A DNA stretch of 64,000 bases from Polyangium spumosum (GCF_009649845.1 NZ_WJIE01000015.1:62001-126000), one strand, 5' to 3'; shown: positions 19,835-28,667, counted from the stretch's first letter. Made by a program: numbers and translations. Notes: generated by a model from the sequence alone, not told the origin.

Positions 19835-21523
19835 GTGCCGCTCGACCTCTGGCCGCTCTCCCCGCCGGGCCGTCTGATCCACGAGGACCGAGACCTCGTC
19901 GCCATCAACAAGCCCGCGTTCCTCCCGACCCACGCGCCCGAGCGCAGCGACGACGCGCACCGGCGCCTCGTCGCCCATTACGAGGCCAAAACGCCGGGCG
20001 GCCCCGTCTATCTCGGCGTCCACCAGCGCCTCGAGCGTGACGCCTCGGGCGTGCTCGTCTTCACCCGCCGCCGCGAGGCGAACCGATCCATCGCCGAGCA
20101 AATCGAGCGTCGCCGGGCGCGCCGCACCTACGTCGCGCTCGTCCGCGGCACGCCGGGTTTGCCCGGCCGCGGCAAGGGGCCGGACAGGGGCGTGTTGCGA
20201 CATCGCCTCGCGCCGGGCGACGGCGGCCATCGCGTGTTGCCGCCCTCGGCGGATGAGGGCCAGCTCTCCACCGTGCTCTTCCGCGTCCTCGACAGGCACG
20301 GCGATCGCACGCTCCTCGCGCTCATGCCCGAGCCTGGTTGTCCCGTGGATCTCCCGGCCCAGCTCGGCGCCGAGCAGGCCCCGATCGTGGGTGACGTGGC
20401 GCGCGGCGGCGAGCCGGCCCCTCGGCTCGCCTTGCACCTCGAAGAGCTCGTCCTCGACCCCCCGGGAGGCGGCCGCCCGCTCACGCTCCGCGCCCCCCTG
20501 CCCGTCTTCTTTTCGGATTTTCTCGAGGGGAAAGGAGGCCTCTCCGACGTCGACGCCATCGAGCGCCGCCTTCGCGAAGCCGCCGAGCGCCGCGCCGGGA
20601 TCGCGCGCCTCCCGGACACGGACGCCTTCCGGCTCGTGAACGCCGCGGGTGACGGATTGCCGGGCGTGACCGTGGATCGTTATGGCGACTTCCTCGTGGT
20701 CTCGCTCTACGACGAGGACGCGGAGGCCGCGCGGGAGCGTCTCCTCGACGCGGCCTTCCGGCTGGGTCCGACGGGCATTTACCTCAAGATCCGCCCGAAA
20801 CACGCGAGCCGCATCGTCGACGCGCGCGAGCCCCAGTTCGCCCCGAAGGACCCGGTCCGCGGCGCGCCTGCGCCCGAGCCGATGGTCGTGCACGAGCTCG
20901 GATTGCCTTATGAGGTGCGCCTCGGGGACGGCCTGTCCACGGGGATCTTCCTCGACCAGCGCGAGAACCGGCGGCGCGTGCGGGAGATGTCCGCGGGGTT
21001 GTCGGTCGCGAACCTCTTTGCTTACACGTGCCCCTTCACGGTGGCGGCGGCCGCGGGAGGGGCGCGGCGGACGGTGAGCGTGGACGTGTCGCGCGGGGCG
21101 CTCGAATGGGCGCGGCGGAACCTCGACCGGATCGGGGCGGACGCGGCGGCGCACGTGCTCGTCGAGGCGGACGCGATCAAATGGCTGGAGAAGAGCGCTG
21201 CAAAGGAAGGGCCCTTCGATCTCGTCATCCTCGACCCGCCGAGCTTCGCGACCACGAAGCAGACGCGTTTCTCCGCGGAGAGTGATTACAAGAAGCTCGC
21301 CGCGAGCGCGATCCGCGTCCTCGCGCCGGGCGGGCGCCTCCTCGCGTGTACGAACCACAAGGGCATCCCGCGCGCCAAGTTCAAGCGCGTGCTCGCGGAC
21401 GCGGCGCGGGGCGCGGGGCGCGGCGCGGCGCAGGTGAAGGAGTGGCCCGAGCCGGAGGATTTCCCGCCCGAGCCCGGCAGCGAGGCGCATTTGAAGACGG
21501 TGCTCGTGACGCTCGAGCGCTGA
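19835..21523 (+). CDS. RluA-like pseudouridine synthase fused to RlmI-like methyltransferase
   Basis: 562 residues, start GTG 19835. The N-terminal 220 residues match RluA-type synthases: GRLIHEDRDLVAINKP, VHQRLERDASGVLVF, RRTYVALVRG. The usual catalytic Asp of HRLDxxTSG is Glu here (E67 in RLERDASG). The C-terminal half is a class I SAM methyltransferase of the RlmI type (23S rRNA m5C): VNAAGDGLPGVTVDRYGD, GIFLDQRENRR, VANLFAYTCPFTVAAA, SVDVSRGALEWARRN and DLVILDPPSFA. Probably an rRNA-modifying bifunctional protein; the synthase half may be inactive or divergent. It ends one base before the convergent NACHT gene. Confidence 0.85.
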   Translation: MPLDLWPLSPPGRLIHEDRDLVAINKPAFLPTHAPERSDDAHRRLVAHYEAKTPGGPVYLGVHQRLERDASGVLVFTRRREANRSIAEQIERRRARRTYVALVRGTPGLPGRGKGPDRGVLRHRLAPGDGGHRVLPPSADEGQLSTVLFRVLDRHGDRTLLALMPEPGCPVDLPAQLGAEQAPIVGDVARGGEPAPRLALHLEELVLDPPGGGRPLTLRAPLPVFFSDFLEGKGGLSDVDAIERRLREAAERRAGIARLPDTDAFRLVNAAGDGLPGVTVDRYGDFLVVSLYDEDAEAARERLLDAAFRLGPTGIYLKIRPKHASRIVDAREPQFAPKDPVRGAPAPEPMVVHELGLPYEVRLGDGLSTGIFLDQRENRRRVREMSAGLSVANLFAYTCPFTVAAAAGGARRTVSVDVSRGALEWARRNLDRIGADAAAHVLVEADAIKWLEKSAAKEGPFDLVILDPPSFATTKQTRFSAESDYKKLAASAIRVLAPGGRLLACTNHKGIPRAKFKRVLADAARGAGRGAAQVKEWPEPEDFPPEPGSEAHLKTVLVTLER

Positions 21524-24500
21524 TCAATCAAAATCCACCTCGAGCTCGTCCGGCATGTCCACGAGCCACGGCAATCGCGCGAGCCCCGCCTCGTCGCAGA
21601 GCTCGTCGAGCCGCACCTCCGTCCCGTCGTCGAGCACGAGATCTCCCCGCACGTAATACCGCAGCCCCCAGGCGATCGGCTTCTCGCGCCGCTCCGGGTG
21701 CTCGGCGAGCTCGCACAAAAGGCCCCGGTCCTCGGGCGTGGACAGCCGCGCCACGTGCCGCGCGAGCGCCGGCCAGAGCGGATCGATCCCCGCGGGCATC
21801 TCCACGAGCGCGCGGCGGAACGGCCCTCCGTCCGAGCGCGGGCGGAGCGAGAGGCGGCAGGCCTCGTGAAAGAGCCGCAAGAGTGGCTCCTTCGGCTCCG
21901 AGAACGCCAGCACCGCGCGTGTCCCGGCCCGGCCGGTCCCTGCGAGCTCCACCGCCGCGAAATCGAGCGTCCACGGCTCCTCGGGCAACGCGAGCTCGTC
22001 CGCCCACGCCATGGCCATGTCGAACACCCAGTCCTGCGCCCAGTCCCGGGCCCAGTAACGCGACAGATCCATCGCCCAGTCCCGCGCCAGATCCCGCGTC
22101 CAGTACCGCGCCAGGTAACGCGCCCAGTACCGCGCCAGGTCCAGCCCGAAATCCCGCGTCCATTCTCGCGCCCACGAGCGCGACAGATCCATCGCCCAGT
22201 CCCGCGCCAGATCGAGCGCCCACGTCCGCACCCAATCGTCGTGCGCCGCCTCCTTCGCCCACGACCGGGCCAAAGATCGCGCCATCTGCCGCGCCAGGTC
22301 CCGCTCCTCCCGCTCCGGCACCAGGATCTTGCGCGCCGCGCGCCCGAGGTGCTCGCGCCCGCCCCCGAGCGAGATCAACGTCTGCAATCGCGCCGCCGCG
22401 GGCCCGCGAGGACCCGGCCATAAATGCAGCAATGACAGCTCCGGGGGATCCCCCGGCCAGACCGGGCTCGAACCACCCAGCGCCCGGCCACGCGCCACGC
22501 CTTGCCCCTCGCCCGCCCCCGAGAGCAGCCGCGACATCGCCGGCGGCTCCGCCTCCTCCCGCCCGAGCCGCGCCTCCTGCCACCACGCCGCCGCGATCAC
22601 GCCCGGAAGCCACCGCGTCCGCGCCGCGACCTCGGGCCACGCCAGGGCGAGCCTCTCCCGCCTCGCCTCCTGCTGGCTCGTCGCCCACGCCCGCGCCGCC
22701 GCGGAGGCGCGCACCTGCTCGTGCACGTGAAAACGCTCGGGCAGCCGCGCGCACCACGCCTCGAATTGCACCTCCCCGAGCCCGTCCGCGAACATCACGC
22801 CCGCGAGCCAGAACCCGTCGGCGTCCCAGCCATTCATGAGCTCCGCGAGCAACGCCTCGAGGTGCTCGGGGTTCCGGTCTTCCACGATCGCCGCCCATAA
22901 CCGCAACGTCTCCCAGAACGCGAGCTGCCGCAGGTGAAGCTGACAGACCTTCAGCCGCGCCGCGTGCCCCTCCACCACCGCGGCCCAGTGGTGCGCGACG
23001 AGGTATTCCTGGAAGGAGAGGTGCGCGAACGAAAACGTCCCGTCCGCCCGATCCACGAGCACGCCCGCCGCCGAGACCAGCCACGCGACGAACCCGCGCC
23101 GCTGCGCCTCGGCGTACCGCCGGGGCAACATCTCGCAGAGCTCCTCCTCCGTCCGCACGATCGAGCTCCGGCCCTGCTCCTGATACCCACGCGTCTGCAT
23201 CGCGTGGGCGAGCTCCGCCACCACGCGCATCCGCTCCGCCGCGTCGTCCGGCCGGAACATCACCGACGGCGCCCGCGCCCCCTCCGCCTCCTTCGAACGC
23301 GGCCGCGCCGAGAGCAGGTTGTCGAGGCACACCCGATAGAGCTCGTGCCGCTTGTCCGGCAATGGCCTCGACCGGTGCACGAAGAGCATCATCACGAGCA
23401 AGAGCGCCGTCCGCGCGAGCGCCTTCGCCTCGGCGCTCGCCGCGAGCGCCTGCAAGAACCGCTCGCTCGCCGCCCGCGCGGACGCCTCGTCCTCGCCGTG
23501 CACGCGCCGGTGGAACCGCGCCGCGAAGGCCGCGATCTCCTCGTCCGAGAGCGGCTGCACGTCGAGCACCTCGAACCCCTCGGCGCCGGAGGGCCGGCTC
23601 TCGCCATAAGGCCGGCTCGTCACGACCGCGAGCACCCGCGGCGAGGCGGAGAGCAACCCCATGAGCTTCTCGCGCACCTCATCGCCGAGATCCCCGAGCT
23701 CGTCCCAGCCGTCGACGAGCAGGATCGGCCGCGGCCCCGTGGGGTCGTCGAAGAGCGCGGCGAGCGCCTCTCGTTCGTCCTGCCCCCGCACCTCGGCGAG
23801 GCGCGCGGCGAGGTAGGCTTCGAGCGTCCGCTCGCTCGGCGCCGCCGCCTCCCAGGCCCGCCCGAGCTCGCGTAGCTCGATCAAAAAGGGCACCGCCGCC
23901 GGCCCGCCCTCCGCGAGCAATTTCCGGAAGCAATGGCGCAGGATCGTCGTCTTCCCGCACCCGGCCGGCCCTCGAACGACGAGCGGCGCCGCCCGCGTCA
24001 CGAGCCAAAGCGGATCGAGCGGCGCGCCGTCCTCGAACTGCCCGGGATCCGTATTCGTCCCGAGCCGCGGCGGCACGAACATCTCGTCGAGCCGCGCCTC
24101 CACGGGTGGCCCTCCTCCGGCCGGCTGCGCCACGCCCACGCCGCCGAGGTCCCATCGCACGTACCGCGCGCCGAAGCGCCGTCGATATGCCTCCACGAAC
24201 GCCCGCGCCTCGGCCCCGCCGGGCGAGGCCGCGGCCCTCTTTTCCTCCCCGAACCCGCCGGGCACGTACAGATCGAGAATCGCGCCGCGTGGGCTCGCCG
24301 GATCCACGGCGAACGTCCCTGGCTCGACCTGCCCCTCGGCCCGCGCGTGGGGCGCGTAGATCCGCAGGATCGACCGGGCTTGCCGTCGCGCCGGATCGAG
24401 CTCGAGCAGATGCACCATGGCGGGCTGGCTCTCGGGCAATTTGCCGGGCGAGAGCCCCCAGCTCCCGGACGAGAGCACGAGCGTGTGGCCTTTTTCTCCG

Positions 24501-25369
24501 CGCCGGAACGGGAAGGCGTGGGCGTCGGCGCCGTGGTGGTGGCCGTGCAAGACGACGGAGACCCGCGCGTCCTCGGTCACGGCGCGTAATCGCTCCTTTC
24601 CCTCGAAGCCGGCCGCGTCGGCGGCGAAATGCTCGATCGTCTCGGGCTTGAGCGGCCCGGCCTGGCCCCGCAGCCATTCGACCCAGCTCTGCACGGCCTC
24701 GGGCACGGGCGTGATCGGATTGTGATGCACGGCGACGATCGACATCCACGACGGCGGCAAAGCCCGCAAATGATCGAGCAGCGCCTGCGCCTGCGCCTCG
24801 CCGAACGCGCCCCCCTGCCGGGCGTGGGACTCGCGCTCGCACGAGTTCAGGGCGGCGACGGCGATCCCGCCGCCCGGCAGCGCGAAATGGTGGACCACGG
24901 CGCCGTGGCCGATCGAGGTGACGTCCGGGAGCTCTCCGCGCGGGCGGCCGTGAAACGCCGCGACGAACGCCTCGAAGCGCGCGAGGCGCACCCGTTCGAG
25001 CCGGCGCTCGAGCTCGGCGTCGTCAAACCCCTCGTCTTCCTGCTCGATCTGCACCTTTCGTGTCTCGGCCCAGGAGACGTCGTGGTTCCCGGGCACGAAC
25101 ACGAACCGGTCCCGGGGCAGGCCGAGCCGTGTATCGAGGTGGTCGAAAAAAGCGAGCGCCGCCTCGAATTCGTTCTTGCGCGCCGCCTCGGCGATGTCGC
25201 CCGTCACCACGACGAGCCCCACGCCCTCGCGAATGCCTTGTTCCTCACGCGCGGCGTCGATCGCCGCGGCGAAACGCGAAGCGAGCCGCTCCCCATCCTG
25301 GCCCCCGAAGCGGCCGTGCGGGCCAAAATGCAGGTCCGAGAGGTGGAGGACGAGGAGCGGGAAGGACAC
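21524..25369 (-). CDS. Metallophosphatase-NACHT NTPase (NLR-like, candidate immune protein)
   Basis: 1281 residues from GTG 25369. Residues 1-330 are a calcineurin-like metallophosphatase: HLSDLHFG, VVTGDIAE, VPGNHDVSW, VAVHHNP, HGHHHG, so all metal ligands are present. A NACHT NTPase follows: Walker A GPAGCGKTT near residue 470, Walker B ILLVDGWDELGD, sensor VVTSRPYG, and a winged-helix/helical region with FSFAHLSFQEYLVAHHW. Residues about 1036-1119 are a tetrapeptide repeat with Trp or Leu every four residues (RDWAMDLSRSWAREWT). The C-terminal about 130 residues are a separate domain. Bacterial NACHT proteins act in phage defence with an N-terminal effector; by position the phosphoesterase would be the effector. 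No TM helix or signal. Confidence 0.9.
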   Translation of the reverse strand: MSFPLLVLHLSDLHFGPHGRFGGQDGERLASRFAAAIDAAREEQGIREGVGLVVVTGDIAEAARKNEFEAALAFFDHLDTRLGLPRDRFVFVPGNHDVSWAETRKVQIEQEDEGFDDAELERRLERVRLARFEAFVAAFHGRPRGELPDVTSIGHGAVVHHFALPGGGIAVAALNSCERESHARQGGAFGEAQAQALLDHLRALPPSWMSIVAVHHNPITPVPEAVQSWVEWLRGQAGPLKPETIEHFAADAAGFEGKERLRAVTEDARVSVVLHGHHHGADAHAFPFRRGEKGHTLVLSSGSWGLSPGKLPESQPAMVHLLELDPARRQARSILRIYAPHARAEGQVEPGTFAVDPASPRGAILDLYVPGGFGEEKRAAASPGGAEARAFVEAYRRRFGARYVRWDLGGVGVAQPAGGGPPVEARLDEMFVPPRLGTNTDPGQFEDGAPLDPLWLVTRAAPLVVRGPAGCGKTTILRHCFRKLLAEGGPAAVPFLIELRELGRAWEAAAPSERTLEAYLAARLAEVRGQDEREALAALFDDPTGPRPILLVDGWDELGDLGDEVREKLMGLLSASPRVLAVVTSRPYGESRPSGAEGFEVLDVQPLSDEEIAAFAARFHRRVHGEDEASARAASERFLQALAASAEAKALARTALLLVMMLFVHRSRPLPDKRHELYRVCLDNLLSARPRSKEAEGARAPSVMFRPDDAAERMRVVAELAHAMQTRGYQEQGRSSIVRTEEELCEMLPRRYAEAQRRGFVAWLVSAAGVLVDRADGTFSFAHLSFQEYLVAHHWAAVVEGHAARLKVCQLHLRQLAFWETLRLWAAIVEDRNPEHLEALLAELMNGWDADGFWLAGVMFADGLGEVQFEAWCARLPERFHVHEQVRASAAARAWATSQQEARRERLALAWPEVAARTRWLPGVIAAAWWQEARLGREEAEPPAMSRLLSGAGEGQGVARGRALGGSSPVWPGDPPELSLLHLWPGPRGPAAARLQTLISLGGGREHLGRAARKILVPEREERDLARQMARSLARSWAKEAAHDDWVRTWALDLARDWAMDLSRSWAREWTRDFGLDLARYWARYLARYWTRDLARDWAMDLSRYWARDWAQDWVFDMAMAWADELALPEEPWTLDFAAVELAGTGRAGTRAVLAFSEPKEPLLRLFHEACRLSLRPRSDGGPFRRALVEMPAGIDPLWPALARHVARLSTPEDRGLLCELAEHPERREKPIAWGLRYYVRGDLVLDDGTEVRLDELCDEAGLARLPWLVDMPDELEVDFD

Positions 25370-25420
25370 CGTGGGGCGAGCGTAGCGGAGAAGGGACGCG
25401 GCGAGAAGCCATCGTATCCC

Positions 25421-25450
25421 TTGACACCTCCCCCGCGGTCTCCGTTACCC
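25421..25450 (+). promoter_or_regulatory. Sigma70-like promoter of 25458 gene
   Basis: TTGACA (25421-25426), 18-base spacer, TTACCC (25445-25450). The predicted transcription start is next to ATG 25458, which has no Shine-Dalgarno sequence, so the message may be leaderless. The site lies in the 88-bp gap between the divergent NACHT and 25458 genes. Confidence 0.5.
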
Positions 25451-25457
25451 TCCGCAC

Positions 25458-26144
25458 ATGGCAACCCATTTACGTTCCACGATGAACCCTCAGCCTGCCG
25501 CCGACATCTGCTCCGCGATTGCGGACGGCCTCGTCAGCGACGACATCACGGCGCACCTCGCGCCCGTCTGGGAGATGATGGCGGCGAAGGGTGACGCGCT
25601 CGCCGCCGATCGCCGCAAGCGCGAGCGGACGCTCGGCCGGGCGCGGGCGCGGCTCGCGGTCGCGGATTCGCGCTGGGATCCCGAGGTCGCGGCGTTTGGC
25701 AGGGACATCGTCGACCAGGCGGGCGGGCGCCGGGACGTGCCGCCGTATACGAGGTTCTTCAAGGACGTGTCGCCCTCGGCGGCGCAGGATTTCGGGATCG
25801 ATCGCGAGATCAAGCAGGGGCAAGCGTGGCTCGACGAGCTCGGCCGCAACCCGGACGAGCCGATCGCGATCAAGTGGACGCCGCGCCTCGGGGCCGTGAC
25901 GGGGACCCTCGACGCGTGCTCCAAGGCGCGCGTCGACGGCCTGCGGGCGCTCGCCTTGCAAGGCACCTCGGAGGAGCTTTACGTGGAGGATATCAACCTG
26001 GAGCTCGACCGGCTCGAGGGTGACCTGAAGAAGCTCTTCCCGGGCCAGCCGAAGCGCGTCGCGGCCTTCCTGGAAGCGACGCGACCGAAGCGGAAGCGTG
26101 CGACGGATGAGGACGACGAGGGCACCGGCGGTCAGAATTCGTGA
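25458..26144 (+). CDS. Hypothetical soluble helical protein divergent from NACHT gene
   Basis: 228 residues from ATG 25458, or about 220 from the internal MNPQPAADICSAIADG at 25482. All-helical, charged, no signal or TM; recognisable only by its elements ADRRKRERTLGRARARLAVA, DVPPYTRFFKDVSPS and a basic C-terminal tail (RPKRKRATDEDDEG). Not recognised as a family. It is transcribed away from the NACHT gene from a shared 88-bp intergenic region, so coregulation is possible. A 43-bp minisatellite follows it. Confidence 0.6.
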   Translation: MATHLRSTMNPQPAADICSAIADGLVSDDITAHLAPVWEMMAAKGDALAADRRKRERTLGRARARLAVADSRWDPEVAAFGRDIVDQAGGRRDVPPYTRFFKDVSPSAAQDFGIDREIKQGQAWLDELGRNPDEPIAIKWTPRLGAVTGTLDACSKARVDGLRALALQGTSEELYVEDINLELDRLEGDLKKLFPGQPKRVAAFLEATRPKRKRATDEDDEGTGGQNS

Positions 26145-26220
26145 GGTGGACCGCGCACCGATGTCGATCCAGGTCTGGATCGGCATCGGTGCGTGACGCG
26201 CGGAGGTCACTCCCGGGGGG

Positions 26221-26385
26221 GAGCGCGCCGGGTGCGCGAGGCGCGGGGTGCGATCCAGGTCGGGAGCGCGCCGGGTACGCGAGGCGCGGCGTGCGATCCA
26301 GGTCGGTAGCGCGCCGGGTGCGCGAGGCGCGGCGTGTGATCCAGGTCGGGAGCGCGCCGGGTGCGCGAGGCGCGCGGGGGGATCC
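26221..26385. repeat. 43-bp minisatellite, about 4 copies
   Basis: Unit beginning gagcgcgccgggtgcgcgag and ending gatccaggtcgg starts at 26221, 26264, 26307 and 26350, exactly 43 bp apart; the fourth copy degenerates after gaggcgcg. It fills most of the 300-bp gap between 26144 and 26446. No gene is seen in it. Confidence 0.93.
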
Positions 26386-26445
26386 CGACGGGGAAGGCGG
26401 TTGACGCGCCTGGGGAGTGCCGGCAGGGTGGAGGGAGGTCGAGGG

Positions 26446-26712
26446 ATGCGCGGGGCTGCGGTGTTGTTGGTGCTGGCGGGGTGGCTTACGGCCTGTGGGG
26501 GGTCTGGGGGCACGGTGACTGCGGTCGTGTGTGCCGACCCCCTCGACTGCAACCGAGAGCACCGTCTTTGTCACAACAGTTGCGACCACCTGACTCACCG
26601 CTCGGCTTGCCGCGCTTGTTGCGATGAGATGCGCCGGAAGTGCATCGATTGCGTGGCTCAAGATGAAATAAGCTTCGGTACATGTGACAAACGCATCGAT
26701 CCCAGGAATTGA
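26446..26712 (+). CDS. Small Cys-rich lipoprotein
   Basis: 88 residues with a strong ribosome site (GGGAGG). Signal peptide and lipobox LTAC (MRGAAVLLVLAGWLTAC), then a Gly-rich stretch and a mature part with about ten Cys (CADPLDC, CHNSC, CRACCDEM, KCIDC), which would be disulfide-bonded in the envelope. Function unknown. The stop overlaps the region just before the next lipoprotein start at 26715, so the two are an operon. Confidence 0.7.
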   Translation: MRGAAVLLVLAGWLTACGGSGGTVTAVVCADPLDCNREHRLCHNSCDHLTHRSACRACCDEMRRKCIDCVAQDEISFGTCDKRIDPRN

Positions 26713-26714
26713 CC

Positions 26715-27086
26715 ATGCGATTCACGTTCCTCATGATTGCCGTCCTCACCCTGACCTCGTGCAGTCGCACCGAGCCCACGGAGGTCACGCTCGAGCGCAA
26801 CAAGGTCGCACGCGTGAACGGCTGCAATGCCTTGGTAACCCAGGTCTATATCAAGCCCGACGCCGCATGGTTCAAATGGGCCTGCGGCGTACCCGAATCC
26901 GCCCCGAACTGGTGGGGCGAGGGCTTCGAGCCCCCGGCCTCCACGCTCCTGGAGGGTGACTGCGTTCGCATCGACCAGACGTATTACTGCGTGAAGGACA
27001 TCAACCCGGAGGACATGTCGGTCACGCTCGTGGCGACCTACAAGCCCATCGACAGCAGCTACGACCACCTCCGCCCCCTCCGCTGA
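26715..27086 (+). CDS. Small lipoprotein, hypothetical
   Basis: 123 residues from ATG 26715 (a TTG two codons earlier is less likely). Signal peptide and lipobox LTSC (MRFTFLMIAVLTLTSC). The mature part has paired Cys (NGCNALV, WACGVPE, GDCVRID, YYCVKD) and Trp-rich FKWACGVPESAPNWWGEGF. Not recognised. It lies 2 bases after the Cys-rich lipoprotein gene and converges on 27091-27615. Confidence 0.68.
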   Translation: MRFTFLMIAVLTLTSCSRTEPTEVTLERNKVARVNGCNALVTQVYIKPDAAWFKWACGVPESAPNWWGEGFEPPASTLLEGDCVRIDQTYYCVKDINPEDMSVTLVATYKPIDSSYDHLRPLR

Positions 27087-27090
27087 CCCC

Positions 27091-27615
27091 TCAAAACCTC
27101 CCCGCCACCACCACCCCTCCATACCCCGCCGAGACCACCGGCGTCACCCACGCGGCCCCCTTCTTCTCCCCCGCCCCCCCGCTCTTCGCGAGCAAAACGA
27201 TCCCCGCGATCGCCGACCCCACGTGTAGCCCGTACATCGCGTATTGCAGCACATTGTACCGATTGCCCCGCGCGCACGTCTCCCGCATGTGGGAGGCGCC
27301 CGGCCCCGTGAGGAAATCGGACGCGGCGCAGACGTCGTCGTCATTCGGGAACAGCGCCGTGAACGCGCTCGACCGCATCTCCTGGCTCACCCGGCGCACG
27401 TGATACGTCGACAGGATCCCGAATCCCAGCGATAACGCCGACACCCCGAGCGCGCTCATCCCCACGACGAACCGGCCATCCCAGCCGCCCCTCTCCTCCG
27501 CGGACGGCGGCGCGGGCTCGGCGGCGCGTGTTTGGCCCGGCGCCGCCACCGCGGAGAGCACCACGAGCGCGACGAGGCTGGCGGCACGAGCGCCGCGACG
27601 TGGTACGCGCCCCAT
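27091..27615 (-). CDS. Membrane protein, paralogue of the 27624-28667 C-terminal domain
   Basis: 174 residues from ATG 27615 (an upstream TTG is possible). N-terminal signal (AASLVALVVLSAVAAPGQTRA), then two helices around FVVGMSALGVSALSLGFGI and GLHVGSAIAGIVLLA separated by a Cys-containing loop (DDDVCAASDFLTGPGAS...ETCARGN), ending YGGVVVAGRF. The arrangement matches the C-terminal half of the preceding gene, whose loop is DEDMCALARGPG...EACERGE and end YSGLLVRGAF. Start is 8 bases after that gene's stop, so they are an operon of paralogues. Function unknown. Confidence 0.65.
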   Translation of the reverse strand: MGRVPRRGARAASLVALVVLSAVAAPGQTRAAEPAPPSAEERGGWDGRFVVGMSALGVSALSLGFGILSTYHVRRVSQEMRSSAFTALFPNDDDVCAASDFLTGPGASHMRETCARGNRYNVLQYAMYGLHVGSAIAGIVLLAKSGGAGEKKGAAWVTPVVSAGYGGVVVAGRF

Positions 27616-27623
27616 CGCCGCCC

Positions 27624-28667
27624 TCAAAAAGCGCCTCGCACGAGCAGCCCGCTGTATCCCTTCCCCATCGTCGGAAGCACCTCGACCCGGCTCGCCGCGG
27701 GCTTCTTGTCGTCATACCCGCTCGTCGCGAGGAGGTAGATCCCGAGGCCCGTCGTCACCAGGGCGACCGGGAAAAACACGAGCTGCAGGAGGTTGCCGGT
27801 CTCCCCTCGCTCGCACGCCTCCACGAGGTAGTTACGGTCCACTTCCGGGGGAAGCAGACCCGGGCCCCTCGCCAGCGCACACATATCCTCGTCGGAGCGG
27901 AATAACGTCTGGCTCTTCTGGTATTCGGGATCGTTGTTCGTCGAGGAGACCATCACCACCCCGCCGAGCCCCACGCCGAGCGACACCACGCCCAGGCCAA
28001 TGCTCGAGATCCCCGCGATGCGACGGATGTTCGGGCCGTCGGAGGGCGGCGCGGGAGCCTCGACCGGCCGCGGCGCGAACGTGAGGCGCAATCGTTCTCC
28101 CTCCCGGAGCGACGCCGTCTGCTTGCCGCAGCAGGGCAGCTCGATCGTGTGCGCCCCCGGGTTCAACGGGATCGGCGCGCGCAAGGCGCTCTCCGCGACG
28201 GGCGCTCCGTCGATCGTGGCCCCACTCGCGCCGACCGGCGCCTCGATCTGCACCGACGGGATCTTCGGCTCGAGCGCCGCGAGCTCCTTCTGCGCCTCGA
28301 CCACCGCCTTGAAGAACACGTCCGGCGCGTCCTCGGCGATGTCCGTCGCCGACGCCTCCTTGTACTTCACCCGCGCCTCGACGAGCTTGCCCTGCTCGAC
28401 GAGCGTGCGCGCGATACGCAGGCGCACCGTGGGCGCAGGGATCAGCCGCTCGGCCCGCTCGTAACGATCGAGCGCGCGCGCCATGTCCCCCTTCTCGAAG
28501 GCCTCATCCCCCGAGACGACATAACCCCGCGCGATGTTCCGCTTCAGCTCCTCGTTCTCCTGCGCAGGCAGGGCCCCCGCCGAGGACGCGACGAGCCCCA
28601 CGACGAGGAGCCACCCCACCCCGACGAGCAAAGCGCTACGGCGTTTGCGAGCCGACGTCTCTTCCAT
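27624..28667 (-). CDS. TPR/PEGA-like membrane protein
   Basis: 347 residues. N-terminal signal/anchor (LLVGVGWLLVVGLVASSAGAL), a TPR-like region (RGYVVSGDEAFEKGDMARAL, RLRIARTLVEQGKLVEARVKY), a PEGA-like beta domain (SVQIEAPVGASGATIDGAPV, LNPGAHTIELPCCGKQ), and a two-helix C-terminal domain with a paired-Cys loop shared with 27091-27615. This architecture is frequent and multicopy in Polyangiales; it probably sits in the inner membrane facing the periplasm. It is divergent from the PRPP-synthetase-like gene with 73 bases between. Confidence 0.7.
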   Translation of the reverse strand: MEETSARKRRSALLVGVGWLLVVGLVASSAGALPAQENEELKRNIARGYVVSGDEAFEKGDMARALDRYERAERLIPAPTVRLRIARTLVEQGKLVEARVKYKEASATDIAEDAPDVFFKAVVEAQKELAALEPKIPSVQIEAPVGASGATIDGAPVAESALRAPIPLNPGAHTIELPCCGKQTASLREGERLRLTFAPRPVEAPAPPSDGPNIRRIAGISSIGLGVVSLGVGLGGVVMVSSTNNDPEYQKSQTLFRSDEDMCALARGPGLLPPEVDRNYLVEACERGETGNLLQLVFFPVALVTTGLGIYLLATSGYDDKKPAASRVEVLPTMGKGYSGLLVRGAF

